Shown: positions 39,501 through 51,500, counted from the stretch's first letter. The stretch: DNA of 64,000 nt from Apteryx mantelli (GCF_036417845.1 NC_089978.1:138936288-139000287), one strand, 5' to 3'. Notes: generated by a model from the letters alone, not told the origin. Numbers and translations are program-made.

Positions 39501-41340
39501 ACAAGAGCTGTATTTTACTGCTACATCAATTAATAATGCATATTTTCTTCATCAGATTTTCAATAAGGTTTTCATAGAGATGAATGGGAGTGAGTCTGTC
39601 TCTTAGCACTTTAGCACAATCCCATCTGCCTGCAGATTCAGGATGTGAACACTGCCTTATGACATTGAGAAAGCAAGCTAGAAACTTGTTTTTCATCAAG
39701 GTAGAATTTAAATTCAGCATCATCTCTTCCAGGCATCCAAGAAGGGCTGCTACAGGGCATATCAGAATGTGGCTTCTCTCCCCATTGTTGATGAAGGAAT
39801 CATGGGGATGGGTACAAGGGTGTATATGTTCAAATATGTGCAGGAACACCAGGTTGAATGAAAAAACATAGAGGTGAGGGAGCAGGCACAGGTGCTGGCA
39901 CATTTTGTGTTGTGTTACTGACTATATTAATGTGCAGATGAGAGCACAGTTGCATGTCTGTGGTATGACAAGCCCTGTGAAAGGGAAATGCTCACTGAGC
40001 AGGCTCCAATGGCGTACACAGTTCTGGCCGGACACTGGAGTTCCTGGGGTGCAATTTATTAATTCTGGACTGGCATTGCCTCCTGGAGGTCTGTGTGGAT
40101 GTGTCCGGAGATGTTTCCTCTTGAAATGAATGATTATTCGAGGAAAGGTTTGGAGGGAGAATATCTTGCTTTAGACCAGCTGACAGAGCTGGAAAAACAG
40201 ACTAATGTTCCAGTACGCAAGCCCTTCCTCAGGTTGTTATCCCTGAGATGCATTGATAACAAAGCTGTTATTGGTTGGGGTGCACAGATGTCTGTGTTTA
40301 CTGTCAGAGTTTGCCAGTCCCTAAGGATATTATACTACATTTTGTAGGTTTGATATATTACCCTGTTAAATAACTGCTCCTGTAAATCAGACCATTGTTT
40401 TCAAAGGGCTGCTCTAGAAAACACACCTGTAATTTTGCATCTAAGAATTACTCATGTGAGTAAAGTGGATCCTGTATTCACCTGCACAGCTACATAACAA
40501 GTTAGTGATTCTGTGCTCGGCTCTCAGAGGGAAATTTCAGAACATGACCATGTCACTGGGAAATCCTCACTTATGATGATTTCTCCATCAATACATATGT
40601 CATATATTCTTTTTATTTTGGCAGTGTTTTTAATATCTTTGGACATATTTCGTACACAGAGGTAATATCTTACATCAGGTGAAAACCCATTAATCCTCAT
40701 GAATCTAGGTAAACACTGATGCAGCTATGAGTACTACTGCAAGGATTCAGTAAGAATGTCACTGCAGTGATGCCATCCAGAAGGCAAAATGGTTTTCCAC
40801 TTAATTTACATATTTTACAATAGTTTTTGTTAGAAACCTAGGAATTTCAAGGGAATACATATGTCTATAGGTTTTAATCCTGTAGTATATGTACGTATTA
40901 TATTTCCCTGCAGACCTTCAATAGAATAGATGAGCTCATGATATGAATATAGAAAACAAATAAGATCTTAGCATTGATTGTATTACTGAACTGTTACTAA
41001 AGTGATCATGTAAAGCTGGTTCAAGCCCTTTTCTCTAATAGAATGCACACCTATTGAAATTTATCAGCTTTGGATGTGGGTTTAAGAATGCATTGAAGGG
41101 AAAGCATGCTCCTGGGTTGCATATGCTAAAACGTTAGGCAGGAAGGTGGCCTGGTAGAAAGGTTGTGTCTTTCCCTGTCTTTGGAAGCGTCTTTTGGAGC
41201 TGCAACAAAATCACAATAAGCTTGCGAGGAAAAGCAAAGTAAACTGACCTCCTCTCCCCCCAACCCTTTCTTTGTTCTGATTATGGCGGGAGGGGGAACC
41301 AAGAGGCCCAGGGAACACCCGGAGCTTTCACCGCCCGGAT
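33558..41340. other. Intergenic between elongase relic and KCNA5
   Basis: No gene is recognised. Short T- and A-rich runs occur (34826-34835, about 36610-36630, 37321-37332), along with a MIR-like relic at 36945-37090 and an 8-bp perfect stem with a 14-nt loop at 38109-38138. AATAAA occurs at several AT-rich places, such as near 35350 and 35404, but none can be tied to a transcript. GC content rises sharply from about 41280 into the KCNA5 CpG island. Confidence 0.6.
36945..37090 (+). repeat. MIR-like SINE relic
   Basis: The block order 'ggagacctgggtgctacctg', 'gttgtgtgcaagtcttcccc', 'ttataaaatgtgggtcatta', 'taccttgttagagcac' follows the MIR layout (...gtgtgaccttgggcaagtcactt..., ...tgtaaaatggggataataatacct...). 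It is diverged, but the order is convincing. Confidence 0.5.
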
Positions 41341-41798
41341 TATGACTGTCATTACCAGTAAGTGGGGGGGTTACCGCCAGAGCCCTGCCCGCGCCCGCCC
41401 ACTCCCTTTTACAAGTAATCCACGCGTGGGGCCGCGCCGTAATCCCCTGGCTGCGGCGCGCGGGGGAGGGGGGGCGGAGGGGTCGCGGCGGTGCGCGGCC
41501 GCAGTGACACCCCTGCCGCCGGGATCGGCTCCGCGCAGCCCGGCGGGGCTAGGCCGCCCCCTCGGCACCGCCCCCCTTCCCGGCGCAGCCCCCCCGCAGG
41601 ACCTCTGGGGATGCGCCGCGGCTCCCCCAGCGCGGTGGGGCGGGGCGGTGGGTGCGCACGGGAGCTCCGTTCCCTGGAGACGGCTTGCGCGGAGCCCCCG
41701 CGGGTGTCGTCCGGCGGGGCGGGATGCTGCAGCCTGGTAGGCGGGGGGGGGGCTACGGGCTGCTGGCAGCGGGGGCTCGGAGGAGTCGGGATCCTCCT

Positions 41799-41806
41799 TG
41801 ACGTCA
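41799..41806 (+). promoter_or_regulatory. Perfect cAMP response element
   Basis: The full palindromic CRE TGACGTCA is present about 210 bp upstream of the KCNA5 start codon, inside the CpG island. A TATA-like TAATAAA follows at 41812-41818. A CRE and cAMP control have been reported for the rat Kv1.5 gene, so conservation is plausible. CREB binding here is inferred. Confidence 0.7.
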
Positions 41807-41811
41807 AGCGC

Positions 41812-41818
41812 TAATAAA
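41812..41818 (+). promoter_or_regulatory. TATA-like element, candidate core promoter
   Basis: TAATAAA is an isolated AT-rich heptamer in an otherwise extremely GC-rich stretch, 5 bp after the CRE. If it acts as a TATA box, transcription would start around 41840-41850 and leave a 5'UTR of about 170-180 nt. No transcript evidence is available. Confidence 0.4.
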
Positions 41819-41992
41819 TGCCCGCGCGTTCATATCCGGGTCCCCGCGCGGCTCCCCCGCGCTGCGCTCGGCTGCGCGCCGCCGCGCACTAAGCGCGGAG
41901 GCGGCTCGGGCCGCGCCGCGCCGGGGAGGGCGCCCGCTCACCCGCCCCGAGGTGCCCGCGGCTGTGGGGCGGGGAGCGCAGCGCAGCGCAGC

Positions 41993-42502
41993 ATGCCTGC
42001 TGCCGCCGCCGCTGCCCATGGAGATCCCGCTGGTGACTCTGGAGAACGGCGGCGCCACGGCCATCGCGGCCGGCGAGGATGCTGCGGCCGGCGGCGGCGG
42101 CGGCGGCAGCAGCAGCGCCCGGGCTCGCCGCCGGGGCGACCTGCTCCGTATTGCCAGCGCCGCCGCGCCGCGCCTGAGCGGCAGCAAGGAGGGCGCCCCG
42201 CCGCTACCGCCGCCGGCGAACGAGGAGGGGCAGCGGCCGCCGCCTGCCCCCTGCGGAGGTGGCCCCGACGGGCGAGCGGTGCGCGGAGCCTCGCGGCCGC
42301 TGCCCCTTCCGCGGCCGTCGCCTCGCGCCCCGCGCCCTGGCGCGGCCGAGATGGGCCCCCCGGAGGAAGGTGGGCACCGCCTGGGCATGGCCATGGCGGC
42401 AGCCGGCGAGGAGGAGGAGGAGGCGGTGGCAGTGGCAGCAGCAAGCCGGGGCGCCATGCACCACCAGCGGGTGCTGATCAACATCTCGGGGCTGCGCTTT
42501 GA
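41993..42502 (+). other. Overlapping upstream ORF across the KCNA5 start
   Basis: An ATG at 41993, 25 nt before the KCNA5 ATG and in a different frame, opens a 169-codon frame that ends inside KCNA5 at 42502. Its context has A at -3, whereas the KCNA5 ATG has C at -3 and G at +4. The encoded product would be alanine-, arginine- and glycine-rich low-complexity sequence from GC-rich DNA. It is unlikely to be a functional protein but could reduce KCNA5 translation if it lies in the mRNA. Confidence 0.4.
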
Positions 42503-43916
42503 GACCCAGCTGGGCACCCTCAACCAGTTCCCTGACACACTGCTGGGCGACCCGGATAAGCGCATGCACTACTTTGACCCACTCCGCAATGAGTACTTCT
42601 TCGACCGTAACCGGCCCAGCTTCGATGGGATCCTCTACTTCTACCAGTCCAGGGGCAAGCTCCGCCGGCCTGTCAACGTCTCCATCGATGTCTTTGCCGA
42701 TGAAATCCGTTTCTACCAGCTGGGCGAGGAGGCCTTGGAGCGGTTCCGGGAGGACGAGGGCTTCATCAAGGAGGAGGAGAAGCCCTTGCCCCGCAACAAA
42801 TTCCAGCGCCAGGTCTGGCTCATCTTTGAGTACCCCGAGAGCTCCGGCTCAGCCCGGGCCATCGCCATTGTCTCTGTGCTGGTGATCCTCATCTCCATCA
42901 TCACCTTCTGTCTGGAGACCCTGCCTGAATTCAGGGACGAGAGGGAGATGCCTGTGCCCCTGCCCCCCCAAACCAGAGGCTTGAATGGCACAGCTGGGGA
43001 CTCCCTACCCATGCAGCCACCCAGCAGCCTCTCTGACCCCTTCTTCATCATTGAGACCACTTGCGTGATCTGGTTTACCTTCGAGCTCCTTGTCCGCTTC
43101 TTCGCCTGCCCCAGCAAGCCTGAGTTCTCCCGCAACATCATGAACATCATTGACATTGTGGCCATCATCCCCTACTTCATCACCTTGGGCACCGAGCTGG
43201 CTCACGAGCAGCAGCAGCCTGAGACTAGCAGTAGCAATGGAGGCGGGGGCCAGCAGCAAGCCATGTCCTTGGCCATCCTCAGAGTTATCCGTCTGGTCAG
43301 GGTCTTCAGGATCTTCAAGCTCTCCAGACACTCCAAGGGGCTGCAGATCTTGGGACAGACTTTGAAAGCCAGCATGAGGGAGCTGGGCCTCCTCATTTTC
43401 TTCCTCTTCATTGGGGTGATCCTCTTCTCCAGCACTGTCTACTTTGCTGAGTCCGATGACCCTGAGTCTCATTTCTCCAGCATCCCTGATGCCTTTTGGT
43501 GGGCAGTAGTGACCATGACCACCGTAGGCTATGGGGACATGCGGCCTGTCACTGTGGGGGGCAAGATCGTAGGTTCCTTGTGTGCCATCGCAGGCGTGCT
43601 CACCATCGCCCTGCCTGTCCCTGTCATTGTATCCAACTTCAACTACTTCTACCACCGTGAGACTGATCACGAAGAGCAAGCTATTCTCAAGGATGAACAC
43701 AGCAGTGCTCAGGGTAGCACAGTTGGAGGAGGTGCAAAAAGAAGATCCAGTAAAAACTCTCTGAACAAATCTGTTGTGCACTTGGAAAACAGTGAGGGGT
43801 TCAACAATGATACCAGTTCTTTAGAGAAAACTGATATCAAAGCTAAAAGTAATGTAGATCTCAGAAAATCTCTCTATGCTCTCTGTCTGGACACCAGTAG
43901 GGAAACAGACCTGTAA
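42018..43916 (+). CDS. KCNA5: Kv1.5 voltage-gated potassium channel subunit
   Basis: Pore-forming alpha subunit of a Shaker-type delayed rectifier; four subunits form a plasma membrane K+ channel, and in mammals Kv1.5 carries the cardiac ultra-rapid current. The single-exon CDS gives 632 residues (human about 613). Regions: alanine/proline/acidic low-complexity N-terminus (1-147); T1 tetramerisation domain (about 149-250, starting [19 protein letters not shown]); S1 277-300; S1-S2 loop with glycosylation site NGT at 323; S2 340-362; S3 373-392; S4 416-438 with arginines at three-residue spacing ([13 protein letters not shown]); S5 454-477; selectivity filter TVGYGD 502-507 followed by MRP as in Kv1.5; S6 with PVP 533-535; C-terminal PDZ ligand ETDL. 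The N-terminus [13 protein letters not shown] matches the human MEIALVPLENGGA start, which fixes this ATG over non-ATG codons upstream. No lesion is seen. Confidence 0.97.
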   Translation: MEIPLVTLENGGATAIAAGEDAAAGGGGGGSSSARARRRGDLLRIASAAAPRLSGSKEGAPPLPPPANEEGQRPPPAPCGGGPDGRAVRGASRPLPLPRPSPRAPRPGAAEMGPPEEGGHRLGMAMAAAGEEEEEAVAVAAASRGAMHHQRVLINISGLRFETQLGTLNQFPDTLLGDPDKRMHYFDPLRNEYFFDRNRPSFDGILYFYQSRGKLRRPVNVSIDVFADEIRFYQLGEEALERFREDEGFIKEEEKPLPRNKFQRQVWLIFEYPESSGSARAIAIVSVLVILISIITFCLETLPEFRDEREMPVPLPPQTRGLNGTAGDSLPMQPPSSLSDPFFIIETTCVIWFTFELLVRFFACPSKPEFSRNIMNIIDIVAIIPYFITLGTELAHEQQQPETSSSNGGGGQQQAMSLAILRVIRLVRVFRIFKLSRHSKGLQILGQTLKASMRELGLLIFFLFIGVILFSSTVYFAESDDPESHFSSIPDAFWWAVVTMTTVGYGDMRPVTVGGKIVGSLCAIAGVLTIALPVPVIVSNFNYFYHRETDHEEQAILKDEHSSAQGSTVGGGAKRRSSKNSLNKSVVHLENSEGFNNDTSSLEKTDIKAKSNVDLRKSLYALCLDTSRETDL

Positions 43917-45269
43917 GAAAAGGAGAGAGTTTGAGTTCAGAGATGCAGAAGGATTTGCTGGTGTCGGAAACTTACTACTAATATTATTCTTTTGGTACCA
44001 CTTAGTATTTTAAGTCAGGCTATATTTTATAAATTGATCACTGTCCTGAGCAGACCTCCAGGAATACATGTTTTTTATGTTCTTTTTCCATGCCACAAAG
44101 GGTCACCTATTTTTAAAATAGACTAAGAATAATCTACACTCCATGATGCAGGAGCTGGTAAATTATGACAGTGCAAAACCTAATTTGTAGCCACTTATTT
44201 TAGCAAATGGTGGTTGGTTTTAAATGGGTCATTTGTGACCAGTTTAGTTGCTCCAAGTTTAGTATTAAAGAGCTGGGGGATGTGTGTGTGGAGAGTGAAT
44301 GAATTTAAGGGGGGGGGTGAGTTTTTTGTACTGTAGTTTCAAACTAAAATTATTCCAATATATTTTATATTTGTATAACTGTATTTGTGGGTGAAAGGGG
44401 ATTTCTTATTCCTGTGAAGTGGGACTTCATTAAAGCACTAGGAACGTTAGCTGATCAGCACTTTCAGAATTTTCCACTTGTGATCAGTAAAGACCTGGTT
44501 ATCTAATATATGAAGTGAATTTGGTGCTTTTAACCCTATAGCAGAAAACGTTAGTTGTCAATGAGATGTTAGTTTCTTGTGAGCCTTAAATTATTAAATA
44601 TTGTAGATATACTTCTTTTTAAATAATTTTATTATCTTACTGTTTCAGAATTTCTAAATAATTCAGTCCTGTGCTTTCTCTCTGAGAAAAGAAGTATGTG
44701 CAGCTTTTTTTTTTTTCAGTTTTACAGTTTTATACCTTCAGTAAATTTTTGAGACTAAAAGAGAAAGGTTATTGTCTGCAGTTACTAGTTTTTATCCAAG
44801 CGCACAACAGATTAAAAACCATCAGGGGGTGGATAGATATAACCTGAAAGCTAATTATGAGTGCAGTATCTGCAAAACTTTTTTTGTTTTATGCTTCAGA
44901 TTGCTTTGGCACATGTATCAGTCACCTTCATGTATCCATGCCATTTGTGTACACGGTTCACTGTTTTTAATTATCGTAGACTGGGAACGGATGGCACTTC
45001 AAGAGTCTAACATGGCATGCTGTGGCTTATCTCTTGTACTGAGATGGAAACCATCACCTTTCACCATAACATATCCTTGTTTTCTTTTATTTCCAAACAA
45101 AACCTTTTCAGTGCTGTGGATTTTACAGTTAAAATGTTGCTGAAAGATAAATGACAAATCATCTTCATCGTGGTAACCCAGCACTGTGCAGCTTCCAAGT
45201 CAAGACTGATGCAAAGTTGCTTCTTTACTTTAAATGAAAAAGCTGTGTTATCCTTTTTTTTGCAAAGGA

Positions 45270-45271
<2 letters not shown>

Positions 45272-45312
<41 letters not shown>
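45272..45312. repeat. (CT)20 microsatellite
   Basis: An uninterrupted run of about 20 CT units is followed by a short T-run. Perfect dinucleotide repeats of this length are usually polymorphic. Confidence 0.95.
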
Positions 45313-45317
<5 letters not shown>

Positions 45318-47137
45318 CCCTCAAACTCCTGTTGCATTGCTGAAGGATGTTTCCTGCCTTTACTGAGTGCAGTGGCACAGCAAGACTAGCAGAAAGAGAA
45401 GTCTTGGTTGTCAACACTCAAGGTTTGTTTTTATCTAATTTTCTAATATACTTAAGTAAATATTATGTCAGGATTGTAATTTATGCAAGATATGAGATGA
45501 GATATAGAGAAGACATGAGATATATATGCACTGTGGTAAATTTAAATCAGCCTTGCAAAATGCTCCTGTAACATTCCTAGCCCAGACACAAATCCTGCTT
45601 ACCTGTCCTTCACCATGACTTTCAATAATAATAATGGAAAAATGAATGATATTTTTCCTTCCTATTCAGTAAAACATTAGTCATGGCAAGTGCTGGGCAA
45701 GTAGAATTTTTCCTGCTTCATACAAAGAACGGTCACACAGAGCTCAGTCCAAAGCTGGGAGGAAGAGTCTGAATCTGACAGTAGACTGCAGGATTCTTCA
45801 TATTAATTTTAGATGTTGGTTTCTTGGTTTGTTTGTTTGTTTACTGAGATGGGGAATGGTGCTGTAATATGCTGAGAAACTATCTGCAACAGGACTAAGG
45901 TGCCGGTCCTGCTGCACTCCAGACACAGGCAGATCTCCTGTTTGCTTTAGGGGGAGTTTTTGCCTCAGGATGAAGTGCAGAATTAGCCGTTTGGTGAGGA
46001 TGAATCTAAAATGAAGCAAAGAAGTGGTACAGTGTGCCAGTGGCAGATTTAAAAATCTAGATCAATAGAATTAGAGTGATTTTATTTTTTTTTAAATCAG
46101 GTGATTTAGTTTGATTGACTTTAGCTGATTAAACCCATCTAACAGCTGAATTAGTCCCAAACGATTCAGTGAGGCTTGCAGGATCAAACTTTGGCTATGT
46201 GTTTGTGTAACTGTTACCTCTCCTCCTTCCTGACCACTGATCCCCCATTGCTCTCCCAATTGTGTGGTGTGCTGAGTTAGACTGTCAGCACTTCAGAGCA
46301 GGGACCATAACAGTGGAAACCTGCACATGGCCAGGGCTTCTGGATATTAATGCAGTGAAAAGGATGTGTAATAGTAATTATTGCAACCAGTGGAGTAACA
46401 CTGGTGTAAAGCTAATGTAGGGGAGAGCAGATGAGGCCTATGGAGAGTGGGTGGAACTGATCTTAAAAGCCCATTCCGGATGGTGAGGGAAGCTCCTGTC
46501 TCTCTCCTTCCTTCTTGGTCCTCTTCCTCCCACTGTGGGACCTTCTGTTGCTTACCCTGGACTGGTTCTGTCCTTGTGCAAGTACACATGCAGGTACTGG
46601 CTCCTCTTCCAGAAGCTGCTTGAGCTCACTAATCTGGCAGAAAAGCTAACCCAACAACAACAAAAAATAGAGAGTTTTCTGTCACATTAGTGGGTTGAAT
46701 AATTGTCTCACAGAAAGCAATTGAGTGCCAGAGCCAGTGCAAGGAAGATGGGGGGAAAGGTCTGTGGTGTAGGGAGGTGAGCAAGCAGGGGAGGCGGGAA
46801 ATCTTCCGCTTTCACTGGCAGTGAACTGTTAAATTGTCATAGCTGCTTGTTGAACCCTACTCTGTATTTGCAGAGATACCTCAGGACTTGGTCTTGAAAG
46901 ATGCTGGGGGCCCTTAACCTCCCACTGGAACCAGTTGGCAAAATTCAGCTCTGGGTTCCAGTGCTTGCACTCTGCTGGAACTTGGGGGAGGATTTGTCCC
47001 AGTAGGAGGAGTAGGATCTCTGCACAATCAAGGTCAAGCTCTGTGAGAGCAAAATACCCAGATTTCTGCACAGGGTTGTATTCAAGCTTGCCGAATCATG
47101 CCTCAGCCTTCTATTTGAACGTGCTGTGTTTTTCCAT

Positions 47138-47163
47138 AATAAACAAAAGAATTTTGCAATAAA
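47138..47163 (+). terminator. Paired AATAAA signals, candidate poly(A) region
   Basis: AATAAA occurs at 47138-47143 and again at 47158-47163 in an A-rich context, followed by T- and GT-containing sequence (attcatatttgtttgg-like bases after 47180). It could end a long KCNA5 transcript, but hexamers arise by chance in AT-rich DNA. Confidence 0.3.
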
Positions 47164-48421
47164 AAGAAAACCAATTATTCTCAAAATATGATTAAAGATA
47201 TTTGTTTGGCTTGGCTTTCTTAAGAGTTGTCAAGTGCAGATTGAACTCAGCTTTGACGCCTTCTTTACAAGGATACATAATTTCTGTTGGCTTATAAGGC
47301 AGTAAAGGATTTGCTTTCTAATGATAGAAGTTGCTGCCAGACACTGAGCAATAGGACCAGAAACACGGTTAGAGCACAGTTTAGCAAAGCACTTAGCATG
47401 TGCTCTCAGCACATGCTGAAATTGAGCTTTATTCAGCAGGTATTTTAGATGCATTGGTGTTTGAGAGTGTTGCTTAAAGATGAGCTATGTGCCCTACTGA
47501 AAACTTAGACCCATCAGTTCCCATTGGACTTTGGTGGAAATAATTAGGTGCCTGAAATGTTTTGCAAGCCTAAATATAAGTGGTGCTGCAGGACACTGGA
47601 ATCAGAGCACCAGATTCTTATTGCAGAAGAAGTGGCTATTACTGCAACACTGTATGAGAACAGCCGTCTTGGTATGACCCATTCCAAGCTGCGTAATAGG
47701 ACTGTCTGCAGCAGTTTGCAAAGAATTGCAACTTTGGCCTGAATAAAAATGTAACTGCACTTTCCAGCAGCAAGGACCTGCTCTTGCTTGAATTGACTTT
47801 GGTGTCAAGAACCTTCATTGAGCTGAGTAAGCGTCATGTACTTGCACCTGGGGTACAAACAGTGCAGAAGCCTAGTAACATATAGATGCAAACTGCTGCC
47901 ACAAAGGAAAATAAGAGAGAAATACAAGCAAATCGCTCTGTAAAAGTTCATATAAATGTGAAACAAGAAGAGAGTTTATGCTATGTATGCCAATTCTGGG
48001 CTCATTTCAAGAAGGAAATCTGTCCAAACCATTATTGATTTTATGGTAGCTGACCTGGAATGAAAAATAACCTGAATAAAACCTCTTTGGAATATCACAA
48101 GCCACAAGATATCAGAGCTTACTGAATAGCAAATCATTGCAAACCAGGAAAACATCACTTTTTTTAAACTCTGATGACTAGTGAGCTACATCACAAAAGG
48201 TTCCTTACCCACCCATGCCTGTATGCTGTAGTTATTAATGGCTTGTCATTTTGAGCGGGACAGTATCTACCAAAGGGCCATGCCTTCCTGCTTGGGGGTG
48301 CTGAGCTGAATATTCTCTTGGGTCACCAAGTTTATTTTGCGCAGCTAGGCCCTAAGGGGAGACTGCATTCACATTGTAGTTGTCCATCATTCTGAAAATG
48401 ATAAGACAGTAACTACCAGTT

Positions 48422-48510
48422 AAATAACACCATTCATCTCCAAGTACTTTATGAACAATGCAGTGATAATCTTCTACATACAGACATGATAAGAGGAAAG
48501 ACTGTGGAAA
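48422..48510 (+). repeat. MIR-like SINE relic (weak)
   Basis: The stretch 'aacaccattcatctccaagt', then 'actttatgaacaatgcagtg', recalls the MIR segment ...cctttcatctccaaggatctcaaagcactttacaaac.... It is short and diverged. Confidence 0.35.
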
Positions 48511-51500
48511 AGAGGATTGTGCCTTTTATAGGAGGACTGAGCTAGGATGAGGCACAACCAGGAGTGGGCTTGGCTGGGCTGGAACATCTAAAATGAAGGG
48601 CCACCAAGAGGAGGGAAGGAAGGAGGGAAGGGAGCAGAGATGTATCCCGTACTCTCCTTTCTGCTCTCTTGCCACCCTCCCAGCAGTGGCAGCATGGCTC
48701 TTGGTGGCTCTGTGGGCATGGACTGTAAGCCAGCCTCTGTGCACCGTGACCCATCTGGTGGGATCACTGAGCACAGAGGGACAGTTAATGCTGCTTCAAG
48801 CAGCACGAATAAATCCCTCTTTTGTGTGCTCTTTTTATTCAGACTACGTCAAGGGAAAATGGCACTTTCTCTGGCTGTTCCTTGGCTACTTGTGCTGCAA
48901 ACATGGCTCCCTCTGGCCGTCCCCTTGGTGGCAGTGGTGAGGAGGGTCTGCTGGCTCACGGTATATTGAGCACCACTCTGAAGAAGCTTCCCTTCTCTGT
49001 GTGCTGCCATTCACCTCAAATTAGGTTATGGAGGGAGTATCATTGCACTTTCTTTCCCTCCCTCCCTCACTATATGTATGTACGCAAATGGCTTTGTTCC
49101 ACTGAAACACATCAGTGCAGGCCGTTCCAAGGCAAAACACGGAAAGTGTTTAACTCTGCAGCAATGCTACTTCGCTGTAGTGAAGAACGAGATTTGTTTG
49201 GGTCATTCAGCAACATGTCATGACCAATAATGAAATTTGATGAGGACCTGCAGGCAAATTGCTGCTGTACTTCAGCAATAATGAAGGGAGAGCTTTAAAG
49301 AGCTAATTGAGACTTGGGCATTGCAGCTTGCCCAAATGATGGGGTCAGTACATTGTATGGCAGTCAGGGTGTTGGAAAGACCTTTCTCTTTAATTATAAG
49401 GTTGATCCTGTTTGGGGCTGAGGGGCGGCAGGGAAGCTGTGAGCTAAATCTTTAACAGACAGCATCTGCTTGCCTTTGGTGCTGCTTTAGCTGTCACTGT
49501 GTAACCATCAGGTTCACAACCTCCCTTGGTCGGCTAAGTTAGCTACAAACATTTAAAAAATGAAATAGAAAAGGTGTATATAATACTATAGCCTGAAAAA
49601 CCTTCAAAATCAGTGTGCCAGAATCAGTGTGCCAAGACATATGTAATATTCAGCACCACAATGTATTTTTAAAACATGCCATTTAGTGTACTTTTACTAA
49701 GTTTTTCTTCTTCCTTACTGCATACAGTAACCTCTCCCTGGTCTTCCATGTCACCTTATTGAATTTCTGTTGTTATTGTCTTAATTTGGGACCTAACTGT
49801 GCTGATACTCACCTGTGAAATTTGGTCATGCTATTTGATGTTTTTGTGTCAGCTCATTGTAGAAATACAGGCAGAGATTCTCTAGTAACTACCTGTGGGT
49901 CTACTGGGCAGAAAATACCCCTATATCTGTGTGATGAAATATTGTAAAAAATGTGGATACTATATCAGTAACATTATGTCTAATCATATGAAATAAGAAG
50001 CTTTATGATAACTGGAGCAGTCAAAAAGTAATGCTAAGAATGATGTGGCTAAAGAATTAATTGAAATTAGAAGTTGCAAAGATAAATATTAATTTATTTA
50101 AAGAAAAAAGAATAGCATACACAATTAGCATTATATATTGCAGTGCTTTCTCATTCTTGTAATTTAGTAATTTATTTGGTATATTTTGATTCTGAGGTAT
50201 CTGTATTATATTTAACAGGGGCTGGGGAAAAAAAAAAAGACTAAACCAGGGACAGGCCTTCAGCTGTTATTAACTGGTGACTTGAAGATGGTTTGTTTAC
50301 CTGGAAGCTTTTTTTTTTTTTCCCCCTCAGTAATACCAGTTGGTCTAATAAAAACTATTTTCTCTTTATAAATACTGCAAGTAAACATATTTGCGTAATT
50401 AGCATAGCTTCTTTGAACTCGTCTGTGGATCCAAACCAGTAATTCCAGCTCCAGATTCTCAGCACAGTATCAGCACTGCCTAACTTTGTGCATTCCCCAC
50501 TGTTGGAAATGCATGGGTCTTGATTCTGTGTTCGTACCAGCTTGTGTGCCGCTTTCCTCTTCGAATTTACAGCTCAGCTGGCCTCTACAAGGTAATTATG
50601 TCTTATTGACAGTGTGTCAAATCTGACTCAGCAAAAAGTTTGAAATTTTGCACTGTAAAACACATTTCCAGGGCCCAATGAAGAGAGCTAGCTAGTCCAA
50701 CTTTGCACTAGCTTTGCATCCCCAGTTTTGTTTTGTTTTTTTTAAGAACTTTGTGCTGAGGACCTGAATTCTGTTCTCATTTGTGCCTGGGTGAACTCAA
50801 AGCAACAGTGTTCTGAACCACTGGATCTGTCTGCTATCTTGTTTCCATTGTTCTGAAAGAGACCCAACATCCTTTGTTTTCAGCCGATTTCTCCTACTTA
50901 GACTTGGCGTGACATGAAAATGAGGTTAACCTTTCCAATGGAACAATGTTACTTTGAATTTTCAGCAGTGTAAAGTGACCTGATTTCCAGAAATGACCTG
51001 ATCTAATAGTAAAATTAATAACCTTCCTAGCTAGCAACAAAAGTTTTCCATTAGAGCACTAGCTTCCCAGCACAGATATCTATATGATTACTGCACAATG
51101 AGTTATCGAGACAGAATTCAGAATTTACCAAAAGTAGTCTGTAAATTCTCTTCTGTATTAGTAATCCACTCATGTTCCTGTCACAAGAAAGATGTTTCCC
51201 GGGAAATCACTGCGGGTTGTAACATTTTTCTGACATGTGGGAGAGCGAAGTGAAAGATATATCTCATCTCTGTGTTTCTACTACTGCCTGCCATGGAGAA
51301 TGTTGTTTGCTGTCTTGTGGGAAGCAGCTTTTAAGCAGTCAGGGGTAACTGTGCAGTTTTTCATGCTGTGTGATGTTTTCCCCTCCTAGAGTTTATCACC
51401 TGCTGCAGTCCTTCTCACATGAGCAAAGACTTAAACTCAGGGTTTCCGAGTCTTAACAAATATTGTCTGAGAAAGCAAAGACACATGATGAAGAGTGGCT

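Larger units (their letters stand above)
41360..42470. promoter_or_regulatory. CpG island at the KCNA5 5' end
   Basis: The sequence changes abruptly from AT-rich flank to very GC-rich DNA dense in CpG, including long runs of cgcg and ccgccg. It covers the presumed promoter, the 5'UTR and the first part of the KCNA5 coding region. Long open frames on both strands here come from the lack of AT-rich stop codons and are not genes. Confidence 0.85.
43917..47163 (+). other. KCNA5 3'UTR and downstream flank (extent uncertain)
   Basis: AT-rich DNA follows the stop codon. Candidate polyadenylation signals are ATTAAA at 44429-44434 (a UTR of about 0.5 kb) and two AATAAA at 47138-47143 and 47158-47163 (about 3.2 kb). 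The (CT)n tract at 45272-45312 would lie inside a long UTR. No other gene is recognised in the block. Which signal is used cannot be told from the sequence. Confidence 0.45.

Noticed and set aside
41342..41814. Several 65-132-residue frames on both strands in the CpG island
   Set aside because: They overlap each other and are compositional artefacts. No splice sites or family motifs are seen.
41952..42017. 22-residue N-terminal extension of KCNA5
   Set aside because: This stretch opens with GTG, not ATG, and the MEIPLV start matches the known Kv1.5 N-terminus.
41804..42565. 253-residue open frame on the - strand opposite the KCNA5 5' end
   Set aside because: It lies antisense to the real coding region in very GC-rich DNA, where stops are rare. 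It is low-complexity Arg/Ala/Pro/Gly sequence with no domain.
43005..43781. 258-residue open frame antisense to KCNA5
   Set aside because: It is a shadow of the KCNA5 coding sequence with no own signal.
49646..49666. Possible RE1/NRSF site (ttcagcacc)
   Set aside because: Only the left half-site is present. The right half expected a few bases later is absent.
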